Source: Theileria orientalis strain Shintoku
Lineage: Eukaryota; Apicomplexa; Aconoidasida; Piroplasmida; Theileriidae
Assembly (NCBI RefSeq): GCF_000740895.1
Contig: NC_025260.1
Coordinates: forward strand, 1 to 64,000
DNA length: 64,000 nucleotides
Reading direction: 5' to 3'
In this document: one piece after another, positions 24,801 through 34,816 of the stretch
Numbering within the stretch: the first letter of the stretch is position 1
Layout: each line of letters starts with the position of its first letter
Program-made: the position numbers and the translations under genes
Notes under the pieces: generated by a model
The model's input: only the letters and a program-made list of their open reading frames with translations
What the model was told of the DNA's origin: nothing
Databases searched by the model: none

Positions 24801-26371
24801 AAATTTTTTAAGAAAGTGTCGTATTTTTTATTTAATAGGTCATTACGTGTGTGGACCCATGTGAATGAAGCGTCTCTGAAGTACACAACAGTGTCATTGG
24901 GCAGTTGATCAGTTGTATCAGCGATAATTGAACTGACATTGGCTGAGCCAGTAAATTTATTATCAGCGACATAGAAATTAGGGGAACATCCAGAGAGATA
25001 CTTATTTAATCTTTTATACGAAGCATAAGCCATTCCGACAACGTTTATAGCCCTAGGAATTATAAACATCGAAGTGACTATTCTCATGTATATATAAAAC
25101 GTTGTCATAAATGCTGCAGTGTTAATATCAGTAACAACACCCGCATCATTAACTGTCTTAACAAAATAACATTTAATCAAGTAAAATGAGACGTTAATTG
25201 AGGTGCTGTACAAACACATGTTTATAAACGTGATGGCAATTTTAATGAAAATCAATGAAAGTTCGTCATTCCTTGTTTGAGTAATAATATTAAATCCAAT
25301 GTCGTCACAGAACATTTTTTTAATATTACTTAGTCTTCCAAGGATGTTATTGTACTTTGTTACTTTATAATCTCTCATGAATAAAAGGTATTTATAAATA
25401 ACTGCGTTAAAAATCTCAATGGAAACCATAAAAACTAGAAACAACGATCCGGTAACGTACAACACCCATAAGTTAGCCTTGAGGTGTCTCGACAGCAGGT
25501 AGACTCCATAAATAAAATTCGTTAGAAACTCGACAATAAATCTGGTCGACTCGAATGCCATGGCAATATAAAACGAGTCATAAAACACGTATGTGAAAAC
25601 CTTGGGACTCATTTCCTTGTCTTGATGACGCAGTGCTGGGCAGAATAATGGGTTTTTAGAGCACTGTGATTCAGGCGTAGTGCTGTGAAGTACCTGATTG
25701 CACGTGTTCAAAAGATTTGAACCATCGATGTTGTTGAAGTAGAGGCGCCTGTGACAAATTGAGTAGCGGAAGGGGACGATACCGTACAAGTAATGGAGTA
25801 TGTAAACCATCCTGTTAATATAAAAGTTAATATTCTCAAGTAGAAGCCCGTCCAATACTTGCAAGCCCTCAATAGCCAACAACAACAGTATCGTTTTGGC
25901 CAAGTGGATAGAAGGCTTGGTTAGAATTTGAAGCAATTTTTTGACCAAACTGGATATGCTCATGCTCAAAATGCTCCCTATCACAAGGGCAAAAAACAAC
26001 GCAAATGACCTTTTCCATGACGTCAACAGTATTGCGCGGAGCAAAACGGATCGGTATGGTCTAACAGGCTTCTTACTGGACTTAGTGGTCTCGTAAAGAT
26101 CCAATCTTACTAACCCGTCACTGACATGTTTAGAAAATATTGGTTCCCATTTTAAAATCTGATCTGAAACTTGTATTGGGTGTACCTTATAAGGTTCCAT
26201 ATACTTCCTAGAGAGAGCCAAGGCCCATTTGTTGAACCAGCTATAAAACAGATACCTGAAAATTGTTGCATCATCGTAATAGCTAAATCCATTGTCTTTT
26301 ATTTTTTTAATATCGGATTTGTTATACACATGGCTCTCCCAAAACACGGGACTCGGGTCCTCGTCGGCCAT
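21857..26371 (-). CDS. Full-length ABC transporter, ABCC/MRP-like, subtelomeric copy 2 (1,504 aa)
   Basis: Same architecture as copy 1: an N-terminal region with a conserved lead-in (PYKVHPIQVSDQILKWEPIF), a first membrane domain, NBD1, a second membrane domain, then NBD2. NBD1 carries Walker A GSKGSGKS, signature LSGGQRVRMEL, Walker B with Ala after the Asp (CLDAS), and LTSSKQ in place of an H-loop His. NBD2 carries GRTGAGKTT, the degenerate signature LSNTQLR, VVDEPPEE and a His in VTAHDVN. The linker and the second membrane domain diverge strongly from copies 1 and 3, whereas NBD1 blocks are identical at DNA level to one copy or the other. The start ATG at 26371 gives MADEDPSPVFWES, parallel to DDPDPLIWES in copy 3, which supports the choice. 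It converges on the Tpr/Tar-like locus and diverges from copy 3. Confidence 0.92.
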   Translation of the reverse strand: MADEDPSPVFWESHVYNKSDIKKIKDNGFSYYDDATIFRYLFYSWFNKWALALSRKYMEPYKVHPIQVSDQILKWEPIFSKHVSDGLVRLDLYETTKSSKKPVRPYRSVLLRAILLTSWKRSFALFFALVIGSILSMSISSLVKKLLQILTKPSIHLAKTILLLLAIEGLQVLDGLLLENINFYINRMVYILHYLYGIVPFRYSICHRRLYFNNIDGSNLLNTCNQVLHSTTPESQCSKNPLFCPALRHQDKEMSPKVFTYVFYDSFYIAMAFESTRFIVEFLTNFIYGVYLLSRHLKANLWVLYVTGSLFLVFMVSIEIFNAVIYKYLLFMRDYKVTKYNNILGRLSNIKKMFCDDIGFNIITQTRNDELSLIFIKIAITFINMCLYSTSINVSFYLIKCYFVKTVNDAGVVTDINTAAFMTTFYIYMRIVTSMFIIPRAINVVGMAYASYKRLNKYLSGCSPNFYVADNKFTGSANVSSIIADTTDQLPNDTVVYFRDASFTWVHTRNDLLNKKYDTFLKNLNFELKRGEIAIVTGSKGSGKSNFIKSMLGEMTLVGGSMAVIPVHTSMPIFYASQDIFLQQGTIRSNIVFGHKFDEHLYKTVLKAVELEFDISTWEKGDLRVVSDNAPSLSGGQRVRMELARAVYAYLIFHQVNKEYNNSKCSFLMCLDASFHGLDPYVSKTIFNNLFNVKSGLLVKNDLSVVLTSSKQILDTCTKSCDPAQFPKVPIFNVKNKELAFLSYLGNFIRNKRHEGDFNYSTYSKAGYYTLNRLNNDMLGFCFSDNSRSSRAQLIKQLYRDSFVKYNKNLFGKVWFKPYFMFMKPAAVSFALYIILTVALNAMDYVKLVLSTNLSDYITKNINDHNKGTIVDLAEIKSRSNSALKVTVIFVSVIIALSLLATLAISAASLISCRKLHEYALHAIFNYRSSLVKIKKQINHMITFLSCDIMITDDITGLFIALFLFSSIQTVTNLITLFYVIPISVPFILLTLVIIYIYILRRFIGNAVNLHIGILEAQSQMNCVIESSISGGSVYRTFNRNSNQLRDFLEHRDYLARGKFLIAAAVSWSTILFTWIFSLTTFIILVIPIILDKYTKYNMMVGYYGLALSLCTNVIKSFSNFSFMYACNQMNISSIDRFQYFIPPGQKLKFDKCPNTHEEYVVNPANKHVSEMDKKQLLRRRAIEFKVENKRFYALRRLFYHPKLHILDVNDYLTHDRTGVQLKDVCVYTTPDLNPEGMILKHFTVSAGKSEIIGIVGRTGAGKTTLLSVLQNLISNRTGQVLLDGKDLNDIPKVVLRQIIGVLPQLPYVFKGWTIRKLLDPRKMFTDDEINQALSKCGLLNFVNELSGGRKLNSILVPEDPLLYHQKSKEAQPSSFKYKSMKLTKDGDQSDMLLSNTQLRTLSLARLVLYRHFFRLIVVDEPPEEDPEKADVRKDDLSVPIYDILQKNFSHCTTFVTAHDVNVLKSCTSVWVIHEGCVVKTCKASEVSANESIASIIEENVKRD

Positions 26372-26837
26372 CTACGTTTTATTAAAGTGAGTCATTATCG
26401 TTTATGTTACATTATATGGATGAACTTCCTGTATTTCAAGTAATTAAAACAAGGTAATTATCGAGTTTCAAAGCTGTGTATGTAAATGACAAATTTCCGA
26501 TTCGAATATTCAACAAACAGTATTTAAATATCAAATCTTATAATGAAAAATTTTCTATTTTTGTTTATTTCTGATTGTATATAATTAATTCAAGGGCACT
26601 TCCATTATGTTATTTTCAAAAATGGGCAATAGATTACTCAATGTTGGTATGGGTGTACTTGCTGAACGTGATAACGATAGTGGAATTTTATATAAAATGG
26701 AAAACCAATCCTGATGCATGAAATCATAATAATAATGTGAGACAAAGGGGAAACAAAACTGACATAACTTCATCCCTGACAGCACCAGCACCAGGAACAC
26801 TTACCTCCGGCTTGTCTGCATCATAGACGATCCTTTA
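26372..26837. other. 5' flank of ABC copy 2
   Basis: AT-rich DNA upstream of the minus-strand ABC gene, where its promoter should lie. A 71-codon minus frame (26800-26585) has no family resemblance and is not accepted. Confidence 0.5.
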
Positions 26838-27060
26838 AAGTTCTTCACAAGGTACACCAACATCAATTGGATCACTGAATGAAGAGAATACCGCTAGCGT
26901 AGCACCTGGAGGTAGTGAACCTACTGAAGCCGATTCAGGTAGTGCCTTAAGAGGATCAACAGATGGCTTGTCTGCTGAAGGTTAGGCAGAAGGCAAGGCA
27001 GATGAAGCTTCCTAAGGTGAGGGTTCAGCAGGTCAAGGTTTGGCAGCTACAGATTATTAA
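26838..27060 (+). pseudogene. Broken Ser/Gly/Glu/Ala-rich coding relic with two in-frame stops
   Basis: Read from 26838, the frame gives a low-complexity protein (phrases GSEPTEADSGSALRGSTDG and EGSAGQGLAATDY) interrupted by TAG after LSAEG and by TAA after KADEAS, and ending at TAA 27060. The bias to Ser, Gly, Glu, Ala and Pro continues across both stops, so this is former coding sequence and not a chance frame. Low-complexity secreted proteins are common in Theileria subtelomeres (SVSP and similar), but I cannot assign a family. A similar short frame lies at 12750, also upstream of a decayed Tpr/Tar-like tail. Confidence 0.6.
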
Positions 27061-27689
27061 TAATCATTCATGGATTAAGATACTATAGCCAATTGTACCA
27101 AGAGTATAATCATCCATTATGAAATAATAGCAATGTTATAATCAATCATAACCAACTGAAATAATATGTAAACAACCAATGGCATCAAGCAATATAAACA
27201 AATAATAGCCAATATCTAAAGCCGTGGATAATATAACAACAGTAACCGACCCTGAGTAAATTGAGAAGGTGAAAATACATCAATATTATGGTAATACCAG
27301 TTGACTGGACTGGGATCCATATGATATGATACTATTGGTAGGCTATTAGTGGTACCATTAATATATGTATGAGATAGCAGCACCCCATTGATGAAACGAG
27401 GCATCAAAAGAGAGCCTAAAATAGCAATTTGTAACAAAATTAGTCAACAAGGTAACAACTACTGTAAATTAAATGTACCATATGTTCAAATGTGTTATAA
27501 AATTAATGAGAACTATGTACACAGTGGATGTATTGTCTAGCGAATATGTACTCATGCTGTATGTAGTAGCATAGTATAGTCGATTAAGATACGATAATGG
27601 TAGCACCTGAACAGTATATTCAGATAAAAAATTGAGAATATATGCGATTCCATGGTAATAATAAATGTGTAATTATTAGGGTTATATCA

Positions 27690-27765
27690 ATAGTATGGTG
27701 ATGGGTGTAACGTACCAGGATCAGGTTAGAATATCGTCTTCCAAAGTTCGGTAATGGGAAATTAT
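27690..27765 (+). pseudogene. Very short relic of the Tpr/Tar-like gene
   Basis: Around 27726-27758 the bases read LEYRLPKFGNG, against LGYHLPKFRPN in the intact protein at 19482-21044. The preceding phrase GGTGATGGGTGTAAC also occurs near 13131-13145, in front of the other relic. The frame is destroyed on both sides. Short and therefore tentative. Confidence 0.45.
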
Positions 27766-29843
27766 AAAATTCAATGGTGATTGGCACATATTCATAACAT
27801 ATAAAATTGCTTAAAAGTAAGGTACATATAATTTTAGAATGAACACATGAGATTATTTATGGCATACTGTTGGTATTACATTACATAATATTTTTTACTC
27901 ACACAATATTATCTTTTTTTAATTATATTATATTCATTAATTTAATATTATATATATTTAAATTTGAGCTAAATATTGGCAATTATATTACGATTTAACT
28001 GAATTACATATATCCATTCTTATAGGGTCAACCTACAGATTCCATACATATACCTAATAATGTACTAACTTATACACATTTTAAAAACTTTTGTTTAGTT
28101 AATTTTGTTATATTAATAATTAAATTTTATTAGTATATTTGATAAAGACATTTAACAGTATAAATCGGTAACATACCATACACAAACATAATAGAACATG
28201 GCACCTATGGAATGTGGTAATTAGAAATTAACCACAATTAACACACATGTATTATATTTGTGACGGGGGTCATTATTTACACACCAATGATAAATATAAT
28301 AATATATTCCAATAATAGCTAAGTGGGATATCATCTGATGACATACTAGAACTGGAATATCATTGTTTAGTGTTTCAAGTTTTTGTATTATTGTCATACG
28401 ACACTCAATCTTACACCTAGAACCAATAGAATAACACTAAAACCATGTCTTGTTGTTCGACCTACATTAGGTGTACTTTATACACAGTTATCCATTTTAA
28501 GGTTATTGTGACGACGGTGTCTCCACTGAGTACGACCATCAGGTGATCAGGTACACCTTCCATAACTGTGCCACACTCATCCTATTAGCACGTTAGGGTC
28601 AGTTGGGTCACCCTGATGTACCTGTGCATCCCCTGCTCCTTCATTGTACTTGAACATAACAACTATGGACAGTTAATGTGTGATGCCATTGTAGCCAAAT
28701 ACTCCACCGTATATTGACCTATTATCCAGTTATCCAATGCTAAACCATATTTACAAATTCCACCTCGGTTAATAAACACTTATGTAAAAAACATTACTGT
28801 CACACAAACCAGGATCCGTAAACCACGTTTTAGCACCGGTTTTTACTGATCAAATACTTTATTGGACGTCTATACGTTGCGATAATTAATGATACATACA
28901 AGTAAACAGTATCTATAAATCTAATATAGATACTGTAAATTTAATGTAGATTTAAATGAAATGTGGACAATGAAATTTACATAATATATATATATTTGGG
29001 TCAACTTTACACATTTAGATTTTTGGTACTAGCAATATGGATAATTGACTGATAAATATTTATGCCCTTAAAATTTAATAAATTAAAATTACTACACAAA
29101 AACAAATATATAAGAGAGATTATATTATAAAAAAATTATTTAATGAGAACAAGGGAGTTTAAACAATATGCTAAGGCTCTAAAACCCACATTTCTGATAG
29201 GGTGACACGGACTAATCACATGAAAACGCATAAACAGGTGATATATAGACATATGATCCTATATCATAAACTATTGATTTAAATATGAATAACATTTTAA
29301 TAAATTAATAAAGCATTCAATGGTACCTTATAACTCAACCAAAAATATATAATTGTACAGAATCTGGTTTATCTAACAGTACTACCTATTATATTATTGC
29401 AATAAGACTTTTTATCTATCATTGATGTGTAATTATTATAACTTAATAAAGTTGCTTGAATATATAATTTATAAAACGTTATTACATGTGTGGATTTAAA
29501 GACTTTATGTAAAAATAAAACAAAATAACCAATATATAATGAGTTAACAGAATAAAAAATAAGCTATGTAATGTATATACTAATTATATGACGTAAATAA
29601 TCTTCAAATAATCATATTAATTTAGTTAAAAATGATTAATAACACTACATGAAGACCTTCTGAAATCAAGACAACCGTAGATGGTATGACAGACATTTAT
29701 AAATAATTAACATTAATTTTATTAATTATAGTTATGGTGTACATATTAAATAAAAATACAAATATCATGGTTAAATAATGATTATAGACAATTTGATCAA
29801 ATATATCTCTGGAAGACAAATCATAATTATTTTATAATAATAA
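27766..29843. other. Long AT-rich gene-poor stretch upstream of ABC copy 3
   Basis: Two kilobases with many stops in all frames. It includes a more balanced patch (about 28430-28720, rich in CACC and GGTGTACTT words) that could be decayed coding sequence, and AT runs near 28985. The promoter of ABC copy 3 must be in its right part. No gene is supported. Confidence 0.5.
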
Positions 29844-32800
29844 ATGAATAAGTCTTCCAGAACTATATCGCAAACGTTAGTAGATGACCCTGACCCTTTG
29901 ATTTGGGAGAGTAAGGTTTATTCGAAAACGTACTTCAGTAGAATAAAGAATAGTAATTTTAAATACTATGATAACTCAAGTATTTTTAAGTATTTATTCT
30001 TTCACTGGCTTAACAAATGGGTTTGTTTGCTTTCAAAGCAATACACTGAGCCATACAAGTATCATCCTCTACCAATTTCAGACCAGGTTCTGAAATGGCA
30101 ACCAATATTTTCCAAACACGTTAGTGATGGAATAGTTAGGTTGGAATCATATGATGAATCGAAATTTAAATCGAGAGGCAGTGTTAAGAAACCTTATAAC
30201 TCAATACTCTTAAGGGCCTTATTTCTAACTATTTGGAAAAGAGCCCTAATGCTTATTACAGGATTGATAGTAGTAAATGTTTTGAGTATGAGCATTTCAA
30301 TTTTGGTTAAAAAGTTACTTGAAATATTGGACGATAAATCTATAAGTTTTGTAAAGATTTTTTTCTTGTTGTTGTCTATAATTCTATGTCAGATTGCGGA
30401 TGCTTTATTCATTGAAAATATAAATTTTTACCTTTTGAGACTGATTTGTGTTGTTAACTACTTGTATATGATTGGAGTTTTTCAACATGGTATGTGTCAT
30501 AGAAGGAAATTTTCGAATGGCATAAATGGCTCTAATTCATTGAATGTGTGCAACCAGGTTCTTCACAGTTGCTTACCGGGTTCCGAATGCTCCAAAAATC
30601 CGCTTTATTGCCAAGCATTGAGGCATCAATGTAAAGATATCAACGGCCAGATCTTTAACTTCGTGTATAACGATTCGTTTTATGTCTCACAGTCAATTGA
30701 GGCCGTTAAATATATTGTTGATTTTTTTGTAGATTTCGGATATGGAGTTTATTTGCTTTCATTACAGGTTAAGCTTAATATATGGGTGTTATATTTCTTG
30801 GGCATCTTATTTGTATTCATTATGGTTGTTTTCGAAATACTGAATGCCATTACAATAAAGTTCGTTCTTTATCTGAGAGATTATAGATTAACGAAGAGCA
30901 ATGATTTTGTAACTTCACTGCCACTTATCAAAAAAATGTTTTATGATGATATCGCAATCAATATTATTACTAAAAGTAGAAATAACGAACTATCAGTTCT
31001 TTTCGTCAACATGTTCCTTACGTATTTTAACATGACATTGTACAATATGTGTATAATAACAACTTTCTACGTTGTTCAAAGATATTTTGTGACTTCTGTT
31101 ATAGAAGCTTCGGTTATTACTGATATTGATACAGCAGGATTTATGACATCATTTTATATTTTCCTAAGAATCGCAATATCAATGTTTTTATTACCAAGAT
31201 GTATCAGATCTATCGCAAAATCTTATGTGTCATTTAGAAGGATGGGAATATACATAAAGGATTGTCCTCCTAATTTCTATATAAGTGATAATAAATTTAC
31301 TGGCTCAGCCAATGTCAGTTCAATTATCGCTGATACAACTGATCAACTGCCCAATGACACTGTTGTGTACTTCAGAGACGCTTCATTCACATGGGTCCAC
31401 ACACGTAATGACCTATTAAATAAAAAATACGACACTTTCTTAAAAAATTTAAACTTCGAGTTGAAACGCGGCGAAATTGCCATTGTCACCGGTTCCAAAG
31501 GATCAGGTAAATCAAATTTTATCAAATCAATGCTTGGTGAGATGACCCTAGTTGGGGGCTCTATGGCAGTTATACCTCTACACACATCAATGCCAATATT
31601 TTATGCATCACAAGACATATTTCTACAACAGGGTACTATCAGGTCAAATATCACATTTGGCTATCGCTTCGACGAACACATTTACAACACAGTCCTTAAA
31701 GCAGTGGAGCTTGAATTCGATATTTCAACATGGGATAAAGGTGACCTTAGAGTAGTCTCCGACAGAGCTCATTCTTTAAGTGGAGGTCAACGTGTAAGAA
31801 TGGAATTGGCTCGTGCAGTATATGCTTACTTGGTATTCCATCAAGTTAACACTGAGTACAACAACAGCCAATGTTCATTCTTGATGTGTCTGGACGCCTC
31901 GTTCCACGGTCTAGATCCATACGTTTCCAAAACTATATTCAATAACCTGTTTAACCTTAAAACAGGGCTATTGGTAAAGAATGATTTAAGTGTTGTTTTA
32001 ACAACATCAAAACAAACTCTTGATATATGTTCAAAAACGTCTGATATAAACCAGGTTCCGAATCCTCCTGTATATAACATTAATAACCAGATGTTGAATT
32101 TTTATTCAAATCTTCACGACTTTATCAAGAATAATAGAATAAGCAACGTAGACTACAATTTCATATCAAATAACATTGGCGGTTTCAACATTCACTTTCT
32201 TTCTAATGATATGTTAAGTATGTGTTCATATGGAGTAAAAAACAAAAAAGTACGTATGGAAATAACTAAAGAAAAATATGATGAATCATATAAATCATAT
32301 ACCAAGGATGAATTTCCAGGTGTCAAATTTAATTCTTATATGATTTACTTGGCTCCTTGTTTAGGTTTTTTCGTGATTTATCTATTGATTAACATCATAG
32401 TTTCTGTCATGGATAATATAAAATATGTATTGTCGACTAGATTGTCTGATTACATATCTAAGCACATTAGAGACTTTAAGAATGGCCAATACTTTGATTT
32501 AGCTGAAATTAAAGCCCATAGTTCTTTCTGGTTAAGAATTATGACATTATTTGTTTCAGTTATTATTGTTCTAACCATTTTGTCCACAATATTGTTTTCA
32601 ATTTTGTCAAATATAACTTGTCGTAAAATTCACGAATACGTCGTCGATTCAATTTTTAAAAACAGTTCATCTGTAATAAAGGTAAAGAAAAAAGCTAATC
32701 AGGTCATGACATATTTATCCTGTGATACCACTATGACTGACGACGATGTTGGATATATATTATTGTTATTTTTAAGTTGCTCCATACAGGCAATCACCAG

Positions 32801-34412
32801 CATTGTTACATTGTTCTATTTGATTCCTATTTCTATCCCTTTCTTCATTGTGACATTGACTATTTTGTACAAATTCATACTACTGAACTTAATCAATTCT
32901 GCCAAGAACAAACAGGTTGCAATGTTAGAATCTATGTCTCAGGTCAATTCTGTATGTGAAAATGCCATTTCCGGATCTTCAATCTATAGAAGCTATAAAA
33001 ATGAACTTGCGCTGGTTATAGATTTAATCGAAAACACTGATTACTATATTAGAAGTCGTTTATTGTATAGACTAATCTTAACTTGGTGCACGCTGATATT
33101 TAAATACATTTTTTCTTGTGCAACATTTTTTGTTTTCATTCTTCCAATCATGTTGGACAAATTCACCAAATACAAATTAAAAGTTGGTTATTTTGGACTA
33201 GCTCTATCCTTGTGTATGAATTTAGCCGAAGCTTTTGGCAAATTCAGTAAAACATACGCCAAAATTGAAATATATACATGTTCGCTTAAGAGGTTCACAC
33301 ATTTTATACCACCCGGTCAAAAACTTAAGTTTGGCAAATTCGTTAATTCACACGAAGAATACATAATCAAACCTGCCAACAACGGAGTAAACAGAGTTAA
33401 TAAACTTCAATTGCTAAGGAGAAGGGCCATTGAATTTAAGGCTGAAAACACGAAATTCTACGGGTTAAAGAGAATTTTCTACCACCCCAAAATACACATC
33501 ATGGATGTAGAAAATTACATAACTCCCGACCATACAGGTGTCGAGTTGAAAAACGCTTGCGTATATACTCGTCCAGATTTTGATCCTGAGTCTATGATAT
33601 TGAAGCATCTCACAGTGGCAGCCACTAAATCTGAAATCATCGGTATAGTTGGAAGAACAGGTGCCGGTAAGACAACTTTACTTTCTGTGTTGCAGAACTT
33701 ATCGACTAATCGTACAGGTCAAGTACTATTGGACGGTAAAGATTTGAATGATATCCCCAAGGTTGTCCTTCGTCAAATTATTGGTGTGTTGCCACAACTA
33801 CCATTTGTGTTCAAGGGTTGGACTATTAGGAGATTTTTAGATCCTAGAAGATTGTTCACTGACGACGAGATCAATCAGGCTTTGAATAAATGTGCCCTGT
33901 TAAACTTTGTTAATGAGCTTCCTGGAGGTTTGAAGTTAGATACTCTCATTGTTCCAGACGACTTGTGGATAAACCCCAATAAACCCAAGAATAGTAATGT
34001 AAACATTAAAGAACTTGAAAAAAAATGTTCAACGTCCACCGATCTCATCAAAGCGTCCTTTGAAACCGATATGATAATTTCTAACAGTCAATTGAGAACT
34101 CTTACTCTTGCAAGATTAGTGTTATACAAAGACTTCTATAGAGTAATTATTGTAGATGAGCCACCAGAAGAAGACCTGTTTGATGCATCTATTAGAGAAG
34201 ATGATCTTGGTGTTCCAATTTATGATCTATTACAAAAACATTTTAGTCATTGTACCACGTTTGTTACAGCACATGATGTAAACGTATTGAAAACATGTAC
34301 CTCGGTATGGGTAATACATGAGGGTTGCCTAGTGAGGACGTGTAAGACAAGTGATATCGCAGCAAATGAGTCTATCGCATCAATTATTGAAGAAAATGTT
34401 AAGAGTGGTTAA
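29844..34412 (+). CDS. Full-length ABC transporter, ABCC/MRP-like, subtelomeric copy 3 (1,522 aa)
   Basis: Single-exon paralogue of copies 1 and 2 on the opposite strand. NBD1 (residues about 480-720) has Walker A GSKGSGKS, signature LSGGQRVRMEL and CLDAS, with no H-loop His (LTTSKQ). NBD2 has GRTGAGKTT, signature-position SNSQLRTL, IIVDEPPEE and VTAHDVN. The first 480 residues resemble copy 1 more than copy 2. The NBD1 start (FTGSANVSSIIADTTDQLPN) is identical to copy 2, then IRSNITFGYRFDEHIYNTVL is identical to copy 1. This mosaic points to gene conversion. It lies 400 bases upstream of FAINT copy B on the same strand. Transport substrate is not predictable from sequence. Confidence 0.92.
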   Translation: MNKSSRTISQTLVDDPDPLIWESKVYSKTYFSRIKNSNFKYYDNSSIFKYLFFHWLNKWVCLLSKQYTEPYKYHPLPISDQVLKWQPIFSKHVSDGIVRLESYDESKFKSRGSVKKPYNSILLRALFLTIWKRALMLITGLIVVNVLSMSISILVKKLLEILDDKSISFVKIFFLLLSIILCQIADALFIENINFYLLRLICVVNYLYMIGVFQHGMCHRRKFSNGINGSNSLNVCNQVLHSCLPGSECSKNPLYCQALRHQCKDINGQIFNFVYNDSFYVSQSIEAVKYIVDFFVDFGYGVYLLSLQVKLNIWVLYFLGILFVFIMVVFEILNAITIKFVLYLRDYRLTKSNDFVTSLPLIKKMFYDDIAINIITKSRNNELSVLFVNMFLTYFNMTLYNMCIITTFYVVQRYFVTSVIEASVITDIDTAGFMTSFYIFLRIAISMFLLPRCIRSIAKSYVSFRRMGIYIKDCPPNFYISDNKFTGSANVSSIIADTTDQLPNDTVVYFRDASFTWVHTRNDLLNKKYDTFLKNLNFELKRGEIAIVTGSKGSGKSNFIKSMLGEMTLVGGSMAVIPLHTSMPIFYASQDIFLQQGTIRSNITFGYRFDEHIYNTVLKAVELEFDISTWDKGDLRVVSDRAHSLSGGQRVRMELARAVYAYLVFHQVNTEYNNSQCSFLMCLDASFHGLDPYVSKTIFNNLFNLKTGLLVKNDLSVVLTTSKQTLDICSKTSDINQVPNPPVYNINNQMLNFYSNLHDFIKNNRISNVDYNFISNNIGGFNIHFLSNDMLSMCSYGVKNKKVRMEITKEKYDESYKSYTKDEFPGVKFNSYMIYLAPCLGFFVIYLLINIIVSVMDNIKYVLSTRLSDYISKHIRDFKNGQYFDLAEIKAHSSFWLRIMTLFVSVIIVLTILSTILFSILSNITCRKIHEYVVDSIFKNSSSVIKVKKKANQVMTYLSCDTTMTDDDVGYILLLFLSCSIQAITSIVTLFYLIPISIPFFIVTLTILYKFILLNLINSAKNKQVAMLESMSQVNSVCENAISGSSIYRSYKNELALVIDLIENTDYYIRSRLLYRLILTWCTLIFKYIFSCATFFVFILPIMLDKFTKYKLKVGYFGLALSLCMNLAEAFGKFSKTYAKIEIYTCSLKRFTHFIPPGQKLKFGKFVNSHEEYIIKPANNGVNRVNKLQLLRRRAIEFKAENTKFYGLKRIFYHPKIHIMDVENYITPDHTGVELKNACVYTRPDFDPESMILKHLTVAATKSEIIGIVGRTGAGKTTLLSVLQNLSTNRTGQVLLDGKDLNDIPKVVLRQIIGVLPQLPFVFKGWTIRRFLDPRRLFTDDEINQALNKCALLNFVNELPGGLKLDTLIVPDDLWINPNKPKNSNVNIKELEKKCSTSTDLIKASFETDMIISNSQLRTLTLARLVLYKDFYRVIIVDEPPEEDLFDASIREDDLGVPIYDLLQKHFSHCTTFVTAHDVNVLKTCTSVWVIHEGCLVRTCKTSDIAANESIASIIEENVKSG

Positions 34413-34816
34413 TCACAACATATCACTCCACCAGAACTATACAATTGTCCACAAAATGTAGTTTAATGCTATTCAAACACTTTTGTTAACTCACTGTAAT
34501 ATATTTATTAAATTTGTTCATTATATGTTACATTTTTTATATATTGTTATACTATTATTAGTTTATTCAAAAATTATATATATAAACTTATTTGTAAAAC
34601 ATTTTAATACTAAATCTTATTTAATTGTTCTGTCGTCGGGTATATATACAGCATACTTAACGTAAAATAAATTTGCCATAAAATTTCATATCGCTATTGT
34701 TTTTAATATATAATTAAACTACATGATCGTATTATTGATGGAATTTTACTTCTCTATCCCGATGTATTGCTATAATTATTGTCATCGCATTACAATGTAA
34801 ATCGCATATTTTTACA
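34413..34816. other. Short intergenic region between ABC copy 3 and FAINT copy B
   Basis: About 400 bases of very AT-rich DNA with homopolymer runs. It holds the ABC 3' end and the FAINT promoter. Nothing else is identifiable. Confidence 0.6.

Noticed and set aside
26585..26800. 71-codon minus-strand frame upstream of ABC copy 2
   Set aside because: No similarity to anything recognised, and it lies in a promoter-like AT-rich flank.
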